Source: Amblyomma americanum (lineage: Eukaryota > Arthropoda > Arachnida > Ixodida > Ixodidae). From it: 64,000 nt of DNA. The stretch lies in contig NC_135497.1 of assembly GCF_052857255.1 (NCBI RefSeq), forward strand, positions 194,257,306 through 194,321,305, read 5' to 3'. The notes beneath the pieces were generated by a model. It had not been told where the DNA came from and did not search any database. It saw nothing but the letters and a program-made list of their open reading frames with translations. The position numbers and the translations under genes are program-made. Shown here piece by piece: positions 49,335 to 61,145 of this stretch (the first letter of the stretch is position 1; each line of letters begins with the position of its first letter).

Positions 49335-50336
49335 GCAGAAGTACTTGCAACACGGAAACCGCTAAAACGCGTGACGGTCATGCCAGTTCAAGCGCGCAGC
49401 CACCGTCGCAGTGCAGTTCACTTCCACGCGCGCGACCTGCACGGTGCGCTCCTGAATTACAGGATGCGCGCCTCCTGGCAGGGTGTATATGCAGTTTTCT
49501 TTTAAACTCTGTGTGCGGATAACTTCAAAGGAAACCTGTACATGCCATCATTCCCTAAAGGTGTTCAATTGCGTTTTTTTTTTTGTCCGAACAAATGCAT
49601 CGGATCCAGCATTTCAGACATGTCGATAGACATAACGCGACACGCTGCTCGCCAAAACTTCATTTGCGCCACTGCGCTGCACTCGCGAGGCTAGGAAACT
49701 GCGCAAAGCATGGTTTTCTATTAATTAACACTCATCGCACGCTGGCATTTTGGTCCCTTTCGTTTAGACGTTTGGTACTCGCAATATGCCTTGACAATAA
49801 AGTACGACGTCCGCCAGACAGCCAACGATGCTTTGTGGGTGTGCACCGATAAAAAAAAAAGAAGAAAAAGAAGCGCGCGACTTTTGTGCTGTGATGGGCA
49901 GCGGTAGTCGTATTTCTCGTCGACCGTCGTTTCTCTGTCCGCCAGAAAGTGCTTAAAACCATGCTTTGCGCAGTTTCCTAGCCTCGCGAGTGCAGCGCAG
50001 TGGCGCAAATGAAGTTTTGGCGAGCAGCGTGTCGCGTTATGTCTATCGACATGTCTGAAATGCTGGATCCGATGCATTTGTTCGGACAAAAAAAAAACGC
50101 AATTGAACACCTTTAGGGAATGATGGCATGTACAGGTTTCCTTTGAAGTTATCCGCACACAGAGTTTAAGAGAAAACTGCATATACACCCTGCCAGGAGG
50201 CGCGCATCCTGTAATTCAGGAGCGCACCGTGCAGGTCGCGCGCGTGGAAGTGAACTGCACTGCGACGGTGGCTGCGCGCTTGAACTGGCATGACCGTCAC
50301 GCGTTTTAGCGGTTTCCGTGTTGCAAGTACTTCTGC
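49335..50336. repeat. Large inverted duplication, 383-bp arms, 237-bp spacer
   Basis: The left arm 49335-49717 recurs as its reverse complement at 49955-50336. The only differences I found are one base in a T/A run (11 versus 10) and one A/G substitution near 49502 (mirror about 50170), so identity is near 99.5%. The spacer 49718-49954 is unique. The arms carry no recognised gene. Transcription through both arms would give a double-stranded RNA stem of about 380 bp. It begins 169 bp after a TIR element. Real recent inverted duplication and assembly error are both possible; the unique 237-bp spacer argues against a simple read fold-back. Confidence 0.95.
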
Positions 50337-53300
50337 GGGCACCTGTACACTGCCATAGCTCCTTTTACCTGCACTGCTTGTATAAAAAAAAGTAGAATTT
50401 TACTCCTGTAAAAAGAACGCTTAGCACTTAATGACTAATAATGTAGAGCGCAACGAAGTCTGCATGCTTTACTTGACTGCGCGCGAAATTCATTTATAGG
50501 TGCACTTTAACAGCGTGTCAATCCAATTCGCAGTGCGGCCACAGTAAAAACCACTTTTTAAAATTGAGTTAGTTGCACTTGTCCGTTCCGAGCATTTGAA
50601 GGCACAGGTTTCCTCATTTGTTATGGGCGTAGAATCTTTAAATATTGCGTCCCTTTTTAGTAAAGGTGCCATTTTTAGGCGCTAGGTACTTGTGTAGATT
50701 TCCCTGCATATGTTTAAAAGAGATGAATGCACTGTGGAAGCCGTTCATCAATTATCCACTTCATTTGCGCGTTAAATATTAGCTTGATTCAGCAATGGTG
50801 ATGCTGACAGCACAATTCAGCATCACAGTTCATCAATGACTCTTGGTGTCCTTGTTACCGTATTAACTTTTCCAGGAGCAACAAAAAAAAAAAAAGGAAT
50901 TAAGTCTTAACGTCTTCTCAAAAGACACAGTAATGAAAGTTGAAAGAAAAGAAGGTGTAAAAAAAGTAAAAGCACCAAGGTGGGGTCGCGCGCCAAGAAA
51001 CTGCCTCCACGTAAACATTAATTCATCACACTCGCGCTTGCTCGTTTTTGACGCCAGCACCGTCTCTTCTAGGCGTCATCAACACAGCAGCGCAGGCAGC
51101 TATACCAGTAACATCTGATAGCTGCCACGCCCAACGCTCCACTGCTCAGGAACGGCTGGAGTTGGAAAGGTAGCCCACTCCGGTTAGCCCCCCTCCCACG
51201 ACACCGCTAAAGGGAGCCACGCCCATCCGTCAGTCGAGCAGATGTCCCCTAATAAGGAGGCAAAGCACATGCGGAATAGTTTAGCACGCGTGACAAGCGC
51301 CACGTGACGGCGCTTGTTGCTGACTGCGCGGAATCTCCGCGGGCGCCCTTCGCGTCCTCCGAAACGGCGTGGAGCGCGCGGCGGGCAGGCGGCGTTATCG
51401 CTAGGGCCTCCGAGGAAGCCTCGTACGCGACCAGGTATGCGGCCCGTCCGCCTTGAAAGAAGCCGGGAGGGATGAGCGCACGGACAGAAAGTGAACGGGA
51501 AGAGAACAAACCAGTTTAGAAGGCGGGAGGCCGCGGGGCACAGTTCCGCTGCTAGTTTAATCGGCCTGGCCCGCATTTTATTCACTCCGCGAGAGAGGGG
51601 CCAGCTGCAGGGTAGTGGCTACCGAGCGGGCGGGTGACTTACGCCAGAACCGCAGAAGCGACGGGCCACGTGACGCTCTCGCGTTTCTCTCTTCTCTGCC
51701 CGTACACGATCCGACAACACTACCGCCGGGGCGTTGCGCTTTGCATTCGCTTCGTGCGAGGGAACAGAGAGAGAAAGGAACAAGTGCTTTTCCTGCTACG
51801 ATGCGTTCTTTAAAAGCCAAGAAATAATTAGAAAAAAAGAAGAAAAGCGGAATCAATTTTCGCACTAAGCAGTGTAGGGATATTCGCTTCATGAGCTATG
51901 CACTCCTGTTTTGTGGGAAAGCAAAATCCACGGTGAATTAATTAACATAAAGCTCACTGCTACGCCTCTGTGACACCAGAACGTTGCGAATTCGCAGCGA
52001 AGAAAAAAAACGATATGGAACCTCAATTAAATATATCTTCCTTACGACTCTCAACACAACGGACAAAATTTTGAAGGAATGTATGATCTTATTTCAGGTG
52101 ACACGAACAATATTCCGCCGAGAACAGACGGTGGAGAAGGTGTAAGAGAAATCGCGGGCGATGCTTTTTGTCTGTATGGTCGCCATCGCGCGTGGTCATC
52201 CCTATACTAGAAGTTTAAATACGCACAAAAACTGACTCCAATGAGTACAATTGTTAATAACGGAATAAAAAAAAATGGCAGTGAATGACTCGGAACCAGT
52301 TCGTCAGGAAAAATCACTTGGACCAACACCAACACGCAGCGGCGAAAAAAGGGACTGGGCACACGCTGAAAACGTTGGTGAGTAGCTCGACAATTCGTGT
52401 TAACACAATGTGCCTTTTTTACTAGTTTACCAACGAGTGTCCTGGGTGATGAATTCTTCCCGCCGTCGCGCTTGATGTGGTAGTGCTTGAGCGGGAAGTC
52501 AAGCACGCCCGTAACCTTCCGTGCATTGTGATGCTCAACGTGTGCATAGTCTAGCGGAACTGCCTAAGTCGGTTGTTTGATTCTCTTCCTAGCTTAATCT
52601 GCTTCTGGACTTCCCCCCAGTAGTACTTCTCGACCGCGTCCGAGCACCATTACAACATATTAGCATAACTCAATTAGGCATCAAAACTCAGCCTTAAATT
52701 TCGTTCGCGTGCTTCAAAGAAAACATTCAGCGACAAAAAGAAAATACGCAGAGAAAAAGCCTGCCAATGGATAAGTTACGCTCATATGTACGAGCTGTTG
52801 CGATAGAACACACTGCAACGTTATGCTAGCTCCAAATGCAACACACGCAAGCGTCACGCATTATCATTATTATTTCACACAGCGTGGATGACGGCATCGC
52901 TTTTATTTCCGAGTAATTAGCCTGAGAAGAAGAAGCAATACTAACAGCAGCAAAAAAATAAGTCACGCCTTTTTGGTCTACCAACATCACCAAAAAAAAA
53001 GGTATTGTATGTCTATACCGTAGCAAGTATTTCCTGCCCTATTGTCTAGGAAATAACACATTAGGGAATTTTGCATTAATTATAAACTAGGATGCTCTTT
53101 CCTTGGAGCATAAACATCCATTTCGGTGTGGGCGTCATGCGACCTTGGTGTAACAACATTACTTCCCCTCCCCCGTCGTTTACATCCGTGACAGGAAAGT
53201 CTAAATCAGCTCAGTCTCTCGTGACTTCACTTGAGCCAGCACGCACGGCTTTCTGAGTGTTAAAAATCACGACCGCACATTTTGCGCTGCGAATGAGTTA

Positions 53301-53992
53301 CTTCATAAACTGTTAAACGAACTTCAGCAGCGGATGGTGAAAACAAAATTTTCTGGTTCACAAAGTGCTCATGGTCGGCGTGGGCGCAACGTGGCTATGA
53401 AACCTACCGAAACTTGCAAGGTCCAGTGAACATGTGTCGATATAACGGAAAATCCCGTCCACATGCAGACAGTCGAAGTCTCACGTGTCTCTCTCAATGC
53501 ACAACACAGACTCATTAATTGTGCACGCAAATGTGTTACACAGTTTTGAGTCTCAAGCCGTACGTTTCCTAACTTGCCAACATGGTTTTGAAAGGCAAGC
53601 ACGTGTCAGTTACGTTTATGACGAGAACAAGCTTGAGGAGAGCACGAAATTGCGCAGTACGGTATGTTCACATTGTGGCGCTTCTCCTATATACTGATTT
53701 CAAGCGTTATGAAAATGCAGATTGCTCTCAGTTACGAAAACTTCAGCGATGATAAGACAGCAGACAAAAAGAAAGAAAAGCCAGTTTCATCAGTGAAAAG
53801 TGTTGGCCATTGCAGCATTACGCTGTCCGGCGAATATTTTTCACTGATATTGAGTTTCTTTTCGGCTGCCAAGAGCACCTGAAAAAACCCGCTGAGGCCG
53901 ATGGGTTAAGCGAGATGCACAGGAAAGCATTCGACCAAGAGAGCACCTTCAGTGAAACTAGGAGACATCACGGTAGAAAGAAGTGCACTTAC
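50337..53992. other. Unassigned DNA; probably intron of the MARVEL gene in its right part
   Basis: No exon recognised on either strand. Because the exon at 53993 ends in a donor reading leftward, the stretch left of it is intronic if the gene continues in this window. A CpG-rich block is at 51290-51720. The remainder is AT-rich with A runs. Confidence 0.4.
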
Positions 53993-54181
53993 CACTTGTA
54001 TCAGCTTTAGGATTCCAGGGACCGTTTTGAAGTAGTATGGGTTGAGCCTAAGTCCTTCTCCCACGGGCAGGGGCTCGACTTTCACCGTCGCGGTAACCCT
54101 GGCGGACCGCGAGGTGTTTGTCTCTGTCTTCTGGGTGTTCTGGTTGTTCATCTCGGCGTCGCGGGTCATCTCTTGCAACAT
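53993..54181 (-). CDS. First coding exon of a CKLF-like MARVEL-domain (CMTM-type) protein
   Basis: The frame runs from an ATG at 54181 for 63 codons, then meets a consensus splice donor gtaagt on the minus strand (plus 53987-53992), leaving phase 0. The first 38 or so residues are polar, Thr- and Asn-rich (MLQEMTRDAEMNNQNT...), as expected of a cytosolic N-terminus. Then comes VKVEPLPVGEGLRLNPYYF followed by KTVPGILKLIQV, the characteristic lead into the first transmembrane helix of MARVEL/CMTM proteins. These are four-helix membrane proteins of vesicle and junction membranes; function here is inference. A possible acceptor (ttcatttccag) ends at plus 54189, seven bases before the ATG, so a 5' UTR exon probably lies upstream. 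The remaining helices are not visible in the window. Confidence 0.72.
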
Positions 54182-54239
54182 CAATACTCTGGAAATGAAG
54201 GCGGGTGGCCTCTCGTACGCACGGATCTCAACAGGTGTG

Positions 54240-55000
54240 GTTGGGGGTGCAGGGATGCCACCAACGCGAAAGGTACGCTGCCGAGTAGGCTACAACGGCG
54301 AGCCACTGCGCAGAAGACCTTCCAAGCCTAGAAGACGAAGCTGCCACGCCAATCCTCATCCACAGCAGCGGGGACAGGCGAAAACCAACCGACACTCGTG
54401 GCAGGCGTTCCGCTGGCGTATTCACGAGCGCGGACGAAACGTGGAAGTGGTATGCAAGGGAAAGCGCGGCGTCTGGGTGTCACACAGCAACGGGCGCACC
54501 TTCCGTCAACAGAACGAGGAAGCGGCGACGGTCCCTACACGGGCTACGGCTTCGCGCCGGTGCCAGAGCAGACGACGCGGCGGCGGCAGGAGCGCTGCGT
54601 TGCGGAGACACGCGTCGTAGCGGAGAACCCCGGCAGCTCTGACGGAGGGAGCGATTCGCCGCGCAGCATCCTCCACACTCTCGCCCTCTGATAACAGCGG
54701 CGGCGAACCGGTTTCGATGCACGGGCGACGACTCTACGCGCGGCCTGCGTACAAAAAACTGCCGTAAAGTGTCGCTCGCAGGCGGGCCTCTCTCTGGGTT
54801 GCGAAAAGATGCGGCGCCAGCGGCGAGCGGTGCGGGAACCGGGCCCAGTCAGGCATAAACAGACTCGTGACAGCGAAACCAACAGACGTAATTGAAAACA
54901 AAAACAGGCAGAGGACACAACAACGCCGCTCGGCCTGGCCCGCGTGCGGAGGCTGCGGATGGGGGCCGTATAGCAGCTTGTCCAACTGCGCACAGGCTGC
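54240..55000 (-). promoter_or_regulatory. CpG-dense tract, probable promoter / 5' UTR of the MARVEL gene
   Basis: About 760 bp of strongly CpG-rich sequence lie directly upstream of the MARVEL exon on its strand. Long frames in several phases on both strands are compositional. No TATA box is obvious, as is usual for CpG promoters. The start site and 5' UTR donor could not be fixed. Confidence 0.45.
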
Positions 55001-57748
55001 TGCGCGGAGAGGACGGACTTTGTTCCACTGAGTGGGTACACGTGTTTCGTCTATTTAGCCGCTTTCTTTTTGTCGCTTCGGCTCGCTTTCCACGTCTCCC
55101 ACAAGTGCGACTCGTGTTTCTTCCGCGTGAACGCGTGGCAGGCCCAATATGACCTGCGTTCGTGAGGAACTTTGGACATTAGCTTTCCTGTATTCAGTTA
55201 ATTTTCTGACTAAGAATTTTTTGTAGAACAGCGTTAAGCGTAAGTCCCGGAATGCCGTCGAGCCGTAACCAATAAAACGCACAAGGACATAACACTGATG
55301 TGAACAATGAAGCAGATGTGTTACAAGTTACAACATCCACTCATGCGTCCCACAACCGAGTAATTATGCGCCACAAAAAGCGATTGATTAAGGAGCTAAG
55401 AGCAAAATCTTATTTTCTTTCTCTTTACTGTGGAAACGCGTGGAATTCTATCGACGTCTCACACCACAATGTGCGCCCATAAAATTTCGCCCAACTCCCT
55501 CGACCGGCACGCGGCCTACAAATCTACAAATACTCAGCGGCACAGCCTGCAGCCACAGGAATGTGCACTTCGGGAGGCTCTGGTGTGGGGACAACGGGTC
55601 GGCAGGAATCTTTGCCCCCCCTCTGCAAGGGTACATAACCCTTCCTCCAGAAGAAGTGCCAACGTAAGCTGGCGCCAGCATGGTACCTTGTTTGCAGGTG
55701 CATTCGAGGGTGCTAGCTCTCGGAGGGTACCGGAGCGAAACAGAATTAGCGCAGAAATCAGCGACGAGTGACCACTCGTTGCGTAGCCCCAGACAGTATT
55801 GCATTGGACTGAACTCGGAGCGAGCGCGTATAACTTTTTCTCATTGCTTGCATGCGGTCTGCAGCTGCAAAGAGCTCGACAAGTTTGCTGCCGAGGCCCG
55901 CAGCGTGCAGGCTCAGTTTGCAACGGCGCGTACCGGCTGCCACCCTCGCCGGAGGAATCTGTGGAGCCAAGTCAGCGCCTGGCGCAGCGGTGCGTTGCAA
56001 AGGGGTGAAGCCGTTCCTGTAGCTCGACTCGCTTCACGGGCGAGTGATCGCTGCCTGCAATATCGGACTAGGTCCTACTGCAACGCCGCACCGCCTGATG
56101 GGTGTCTAGTGTGCTGGCCGCTTCTAACCAACTTCTCAGGTCGGAAAGCAAGCACGGTGGCTGTCCTGGTACGGTCGACAAAACAAACGCGAGAGCAGCC
56201 TTACTCGTTAAGCGCAGCTAACAGGCAGACATCTTCAAGTTTGCTTCAACTGCCCTCAAGCTGACCGCATAAGCTGTGTAAGGGGATAAAAGCGTGGTGT
56301 GCCTGCGGCTGACTGAGAAGTCTGAGAGTCACCGCCCATAGAGGCCCTCATTATATGCAGTTTCGAAACTTGTAATTACCCGCCCGCAGCCTTTCGTAGG
56401 TTTCACATTTGCAGTGGTCAAACTCAACGCGTAGTTGGCCACTGGCACAAGTACCTCGCTGATCGTAGACGAAGTCGTGTTGCACCTGCAACCGAATCCC
56501 GTTCGGTTGTGAAAACGAAAGGTGCTGCTCCAGCTGAAGCGTGGAACGACTAGTTCCAACGCTGGTGGGAGCCTCTTCCTGTGCTGGGATCGGCCCTGAA
56601 TGCGCAACGTTCGCCTTCATGGTCTCACGAATCCTCATAAAAATGAGCATTGCCTTTCTGTTGACGTAATGCTGACATCTTATAGATACTAAAGCTATTC
56701 AACAAAAACTCACCGCTGGTCACATTATTTGTTGACTAATTTCTGTTGGACTGATGTTAAATCCTGCTTCATGGCAGCCAATGTGGCTAAGCCTAAACTC
56801 AAGTAAATCAGGTCCAACCGAGACGTGCCTGGTGGAACCACAGCCTTATGTTCAGTAAAAGTGGAGCACCTCTTAAAACTGTAGTAATCCGCATCTCTCA
56901 GCCCTTGCGACACCACCCCGGAAAGAACATGTCGACCAAAATATGCAATAGAAAGGCGGCATTGAAACAGTAAGCAACCGCCGGTCGAGTGCGCGTCGAT
57001 GGCCTGCGATGGCAATCACTGCCTCTCGTTCTACGGCTGGGCAAAGAATCCTATGTGGAAGAAGAACCTCGGTGGGCGTGAGACGACAGGGGCATCATCA
57101 AAAGCGAAGAGTTACTGCCCACGTTCGTGGATCAACTAATGTGATTTGAGATGTCTGAATGCTATGCTGGTCTCATTGTATGCGTCGCCTGCGCAGTCGA
57201 CTGCATCTTTAGCGCTGCTACTGCATGCAGGCTGTGTCAGACAGCGAGCAAAGCAGCTAATACATTCTGTGCCACGAGCGCTGCGCTACATTCGTCGCTG
57301 TGTGGGCCCAGGAACGATAGATGAAGCTTTCGCTAGCACACGCGATCAGACGCATGTACATTTGTGGCAACACGTCGCTGATGCGTAGCTGGCCAGATGT
57401 TTCCTCGGATGTTCCGGCAGACCGCAACATCGCAGAGCCGCGTGCTGACGAATCAGTTGAACGCCAAGTATACGAACACTCGCCTAGGGCTAGGAACCTG
57501 ATTAATGTAACCGACTTACCACCAGCTGCAGTGGACACTTCAACTACGATTAGTAATATCCCGTCCCTAAAGTTGATTGTTGACAGCAAGAGTCTCAGTG
57601 CGCGGAATGTGACCGTCATAGAGAGCCTGGAAATAGCCGCGGTAAGGTCTGCTTTGAACAAGTGAATGCGCCATAATGCAATTTGTTTTAAAAATAAACG
57701 TTACTTTTGTGAGGACTTAATATTTCTGGCTGCTATACGGACAGTCCA
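55001..57748. other. Unassigned DNA
   Basis: No gene recognised. Moderately long frames at 55680-56264 (plus), 56351-56650 (minus) and 57321-57665 (plus, followed by an aataaa at about 57690) show no family motif. They may belong to a decayed transposon, given the TIR-type repeats just downstream. Confidence 0.35.
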
Positions 57749-57822
57749 CTTACTACAAACTTTGGATATAACGAACGGAATCCCCGTGACCATCAGGTTC
57801 GTTACAGGTGGGCTCGACTGTA
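57749..57822 (+). repeat. 80-bp TIR-type repeat, copy 1
   Basis: It begins cagtccacttactacaaact, includes ggatataacgaacgga and ends gttcgttacaggtgggctcg...actg. Copy 2 (57903-57985) is the same sequence inverted and copy 3 is at 60172-60263. CAGT...ACTG ends and the TA that follows suit a pogo-like mini-element. Confidence 0.65.
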
Positions 57823-57829
57823 CTGCTAC

Positions 57830-57898
57830 AAAACACCACAAATTAAAAAAATAAAGGATAGAAACATTCCCCTAGGCTTTCCCTGGTTTCGGTGACAC
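57830..57898 (+). repeat. Orphan copy of the array-unit core
   Basis: The string acaaattaaaaaaataaagg...cattcccctaggctttccct ggtttcggtgac matches the core repeated in the tandem array at 60430-62575 (ctacaaattaaaaaaaaac, attcccctgtgcacc, ttggtttcggtgact). It sits exactly between two inverted 80-bp repeats and has no tRNA-like head. Confidence 0.7.
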
Positions 57899-57902
57899 AC
57901 AC

Positions 57903-57985
57903 AGTCGAGCCCACTTATAACGAACCTGACAGTCGCGCAGATTGCGTTTGTCGTATCCGAGGTCCGTAGTAAGTGAACCTCTCAT
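57903..57985 (-). repeat. 80-bp TIR-type repeat, copy 2 (inverted)
   Basis: It starts cagtcgagcccacttataac and ends ccgtagtaagtgaacct, the reverse complement of copy 1 with diverged middle bases. Copies 1 and 2 face each other around the orphan core. Confidence 0.65.
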
Positions 57986-58745
57986 TTTAGAGTGTCAAAT
58001 ACCAAGCCCAGCAAAACTGGCGCTTATTTCTTAGAAAAGTTCGTTATGAGCGTCGCTTCTTCAGAAGGAGGCCATATCATGGCGCTTTCCAAGCCTTAAA
58101 AAATTGTCACTTTATATGTTCCTCGCCGAGGCCCTAAATGATAACACTTTGGTTGATTTAGGAACAGGGTATAACTAATCGCGGTTAAAGCCGTCACGCC
58201 ACCTGTTGGCAGGTCGGTCTCTTCGTCGTCGTCATCACTTTGTCGGCAGTCAGCCAGTGCTCGTAGTTCGCGTACACGATTTGCGATGGCCGCGTCACCC
58301 CACAGTCCGGTAGCAGCGTCATGATCCCCACCAGCGAAGTCATCTCAGGCGAAATTATGTCCGGCCATCTGTGCATTACCAACGCGTTGCTAAAAATCCA
58401 CATGCGCTTAATCTCAATCGTTTACTGGCCCATCAACCATGCTCTACAGAAGCTATTTCTGCTGCAATCCGCAGTAAGCCCCATCCACATGGACTTACAC
58501 ATTTCCACAGCATAGAACAAGAATATCCTGAGCGGAACGCCGTCAGGAGTAGGAAACTCCGGCTAGTTTCGGTTTTAACTACTGCAGCGCACCTGGCGCC
58601 TGGAGGTGAACTCATTCTAAAACTGAATGATTCCTGCCCACGAAGCTGCTCTTTTTCGACGACGGTAGTTCGAACCGTGCTAGGGTGTGTAATTTTTTTT
58701 TTTCTGCTGGATACAGTTGTCATGACAAAGACACGCACTTTTGGC
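57986..58745. other. Unassigned DNA
   Basis: No gene recognised. Confidence 0.4.
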
Positions 58746-58870
58746 GCTGTGGCTCGACAAAATTTGGCTTTTTCGACTAGTTACGTGCACTGGAGGGGTT
58801 GCTTTGCCTGCATGCTTTCGAAAGCGCATGTATTTTCGCGCGATGCAGTCAAACTTTGTCGAGCCACAGC
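58746..58870. mobile_element. 125-bp TIR element (MITE candidate)
   Basis: Arms gctgtggctcgacaaaattt... (58746-58766) and their complement (58850-58870) match at 20 of 21 positions around an 83-bp spacer. The spacer contains a palindrome, atgctttcgaaagcgcat. No coding capacity. A SINE has inserted 7 bp to its right. Confidence 0.6.
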
Positions 58871-58887
58871 GGCGAAGGTAATCGCGT

Positions 58888-58889
<2 letters not shown>

Positions 58890-58986
<97 letters not shown>
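58890..58986 (-). repeat. (TAA)32 microsatellite, tail of SINE copy C
   Basis: A perfect trinucleotide tract inside the target-site duplication pair, so it is the expanded 3' tail of the minus-strand SINE. Confidence 0.95.
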
Positions 58987-59287
58987 GGTTTTTGGGGAAA
59001 GGAAATGGCGCAGTATCTGTCTCATATATCGTTGGACACCTGAACCGCGCCGTAACGGAAGGGATAAAGGAGGGATTGAAAGAAGAAAGAGAGAAATAGG
59101 TGCCGTAGGGGAGGGCTCCGGAATAATTTCGACCACCTGGGGATATTTAACGTGCACTGACATCGCACAGCACACGGGCGCCTTGGCGTTTTTCCTCCAT
59201 AAAAACGCAGCCGCCGTGGTCGGGTTCGAACGCGGGAACTCCGGATCAGTAGTCGAGTGCCCTAACCACTGAGCCACCGCGGCGGGC
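58987..59287 (-). mobile_element. tRNA-derived tick SINE (Ruka-like), copy C, complete
   Basis: A full minus-strand copy: head with B box ggttcgaacgcg at about 59223 (one base changed from copies A and B), body and 3' segment. A 12-bp target-site duplication, gtaatcgcgttt, flanks element plus TAA tail (58878-58889 and 59288-59299). It is the best-defined insertion in the window. Confidence 0.94.
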
Positions 59288-59299
59288 GTAATCGCGTTT

Positions 59300-60171
59300 T
59301 CGAAATTCTAAATACTTATACCGCTATCTAACGACCGGCTACAAATCTCTAATTGCAACTAGGCGCCTAACTCTAGTACTTGAAAAGTTAATTACTAAAA
59401 ATTAGTTAACCAGCTTACTACTTAAGACGATTGACCAGTTTTCTCGTGTCCGCCAACACTGGTAATGCTATGCCGCAAAAGCCATATTTTTACCCCAAAA
59501 AGCCTGTTTTAGAAAATTTTTGAAAGTGTTCGCTGAAAAGCCCGGTATATCGTCAATGCGGACCTGTGAGGCTAAACGCTCGCTTCCCGCAAGCATGGTG
59601 TTCCCCCAATAAGGTAAGTGACTGAAGCCGGCGGCATTTAAATTGCAAATAATCGCCTGCCAAGAACGCCCCCACAGGCTACAAGTTCAATCTGCGTGCG
59701 AGGAAAGGGCAGCTTTCAAAGCAAACTACTGCGCACAGCTGGTGACCACCCAATGACAGCGATTTGATAAGTTTGAATACCAGTCATGAGGTATGCTGGT
59801 CCACCCGGTCACGTGGCGTGCGTCGCCTGCCCAGTGGGATCTCCGCCGTTTGCGCTGCTTCCACGTGCACGTGCGGGCAGAAGGTAGACTTAAGTTCTGC
59901 GCGTACATGCGCTGCTGTAGCCTCGGCGCCGCATCCTTACAACTTTATCGAGGCTCGAAGACGAGGATGCCGACTTATCACCAAGTGCAGTGAATGTCTC
60001 AAACACTATCGGTATTACCGCGTTCGTAAAGCGGCTTGTCCGCAGCAAAGGTCTCTGCCAGATACACATGCCTGCGTTGCAGAGCTTAGAAAGAATTGAG
60101 GCTTGATAGGGTGTGCTAACAGACTTATTAAAGATATAAACTCCACTTATATGTGTCTGCATTTCTTTTTG
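59300..60171. other. Unassigned DNA
   Basis: No gene recognised. AT-rich sequence at 59300-59540 has the look of a decayed repeat, but no borders can be set. Confidence 0.35.
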
Positions 60172-60389
<218 letters not shown>

Positions 60390-60429
60390 ACAAGCATAAA
60401 TACCCACGAAAACAGCATATTGGACAGCC

Positions 60430-60499
60430 GTCGCCGTAGCTCGGATGGTAGAGCACCGGACGCGGTATTCGGAGGTCGTGGGTTCGGATCCCGGCGGCA
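60430..60499 (+). tRNA. tRNA-like head, unit 1 (damaged, not a functional tRNA)
   Basis: Acceptor gtcgccg/cggcggc, D stem gctc/gagc and anticodon stem ccgga/ttcgg all pair, but the T-arm lacks three bases present in the other units. The anticodon loop cgcggta has G in place of the invariant U33. Confidence 0.5.
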
Positions 60500-61071
60500 T
60501 GGTTGTTTTTTCTGCTGCTTTATAAGTAATTTTCTTTAAGCGGCAGATTAATTAAGTAATATTCTCCCACTAACCAACGCTACAAATTAAAAAAAAACAT
60601 TCCCCTGTGCACCTTGGTTTCGGTGACTGTCGGCTTCCTTCACATATATATATATGGTTGTTTTTCTGCTGCTTTATACGTAATTTTCTTAAAGCGATTA
60701 ATCGAAGTATTATTCTCGAATTGATCGGCACTATAAATGAAAAAAATACAAACAATCCCCTATGCACCTCGGTTTCGGTGACTGTTGGCTTCCTTCATAT
60801 GTTTGTCAAACGAGCCCCTCATTTCATTTGCCTTGTCTGCTAATAGCTTAACGAGGGTCTCGGTTCTGGCAGTCTTGATGCCTTATGTAGCATAAGAGGG
60901 CTCTCGCACAGTTTCCGCCCTCGCCGTTAGATGACGTACCTACGTCTCACTCGCGGTATTACACGACGTGCTACGTCCACCGCTATGGACGAGGGTGGCG
61001 CTGGTGAACGCTCTCAAGGTTCGCTTAGACGCAAAACATAAATACCCACGAAAGCAGCAGATTGGACAGCC

Positions 61072-61145
61072 GTCGCCGTAGCTCAGTTGGTGAGAGCACC
61101 GGACGCGATATTTGGAGGTTGTGGGTTCGGACCCCACCGGTGGCA
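61072..61145 (+). tRNA. tRNA-like cloverleaf, unit 2 (probably a SINE-type pseudo-tRNA)
   Basis: All four stems form over 74 nt: gtcgccg/cggtggc, gctc/gagc, ccgga/tttgg and gtggg/cccac. The formal anticodon would be CGA, but loop cgcgata has G at position 33 instead of U, and the T-loop ttcggac has G at position 58 instead of A. A run of six T lies about 6 nt downstream, as for RNA polymerase III termination. It is likely a transcribable tRNA-derived head, not a decoding tRNA. Confidence 0.6.

Noticed and set aside
54042..54620. 192-codon plus-strand frame
   Set aside because: It is the antisense shadow of the MARVEL exon and its CpG-rich upstream region.
57321..57665. 114-codon plus frame followed by aataaa
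   Set aside because: No domain recognised; could be part of a decayed transposon but nothing in it supports a specific product.
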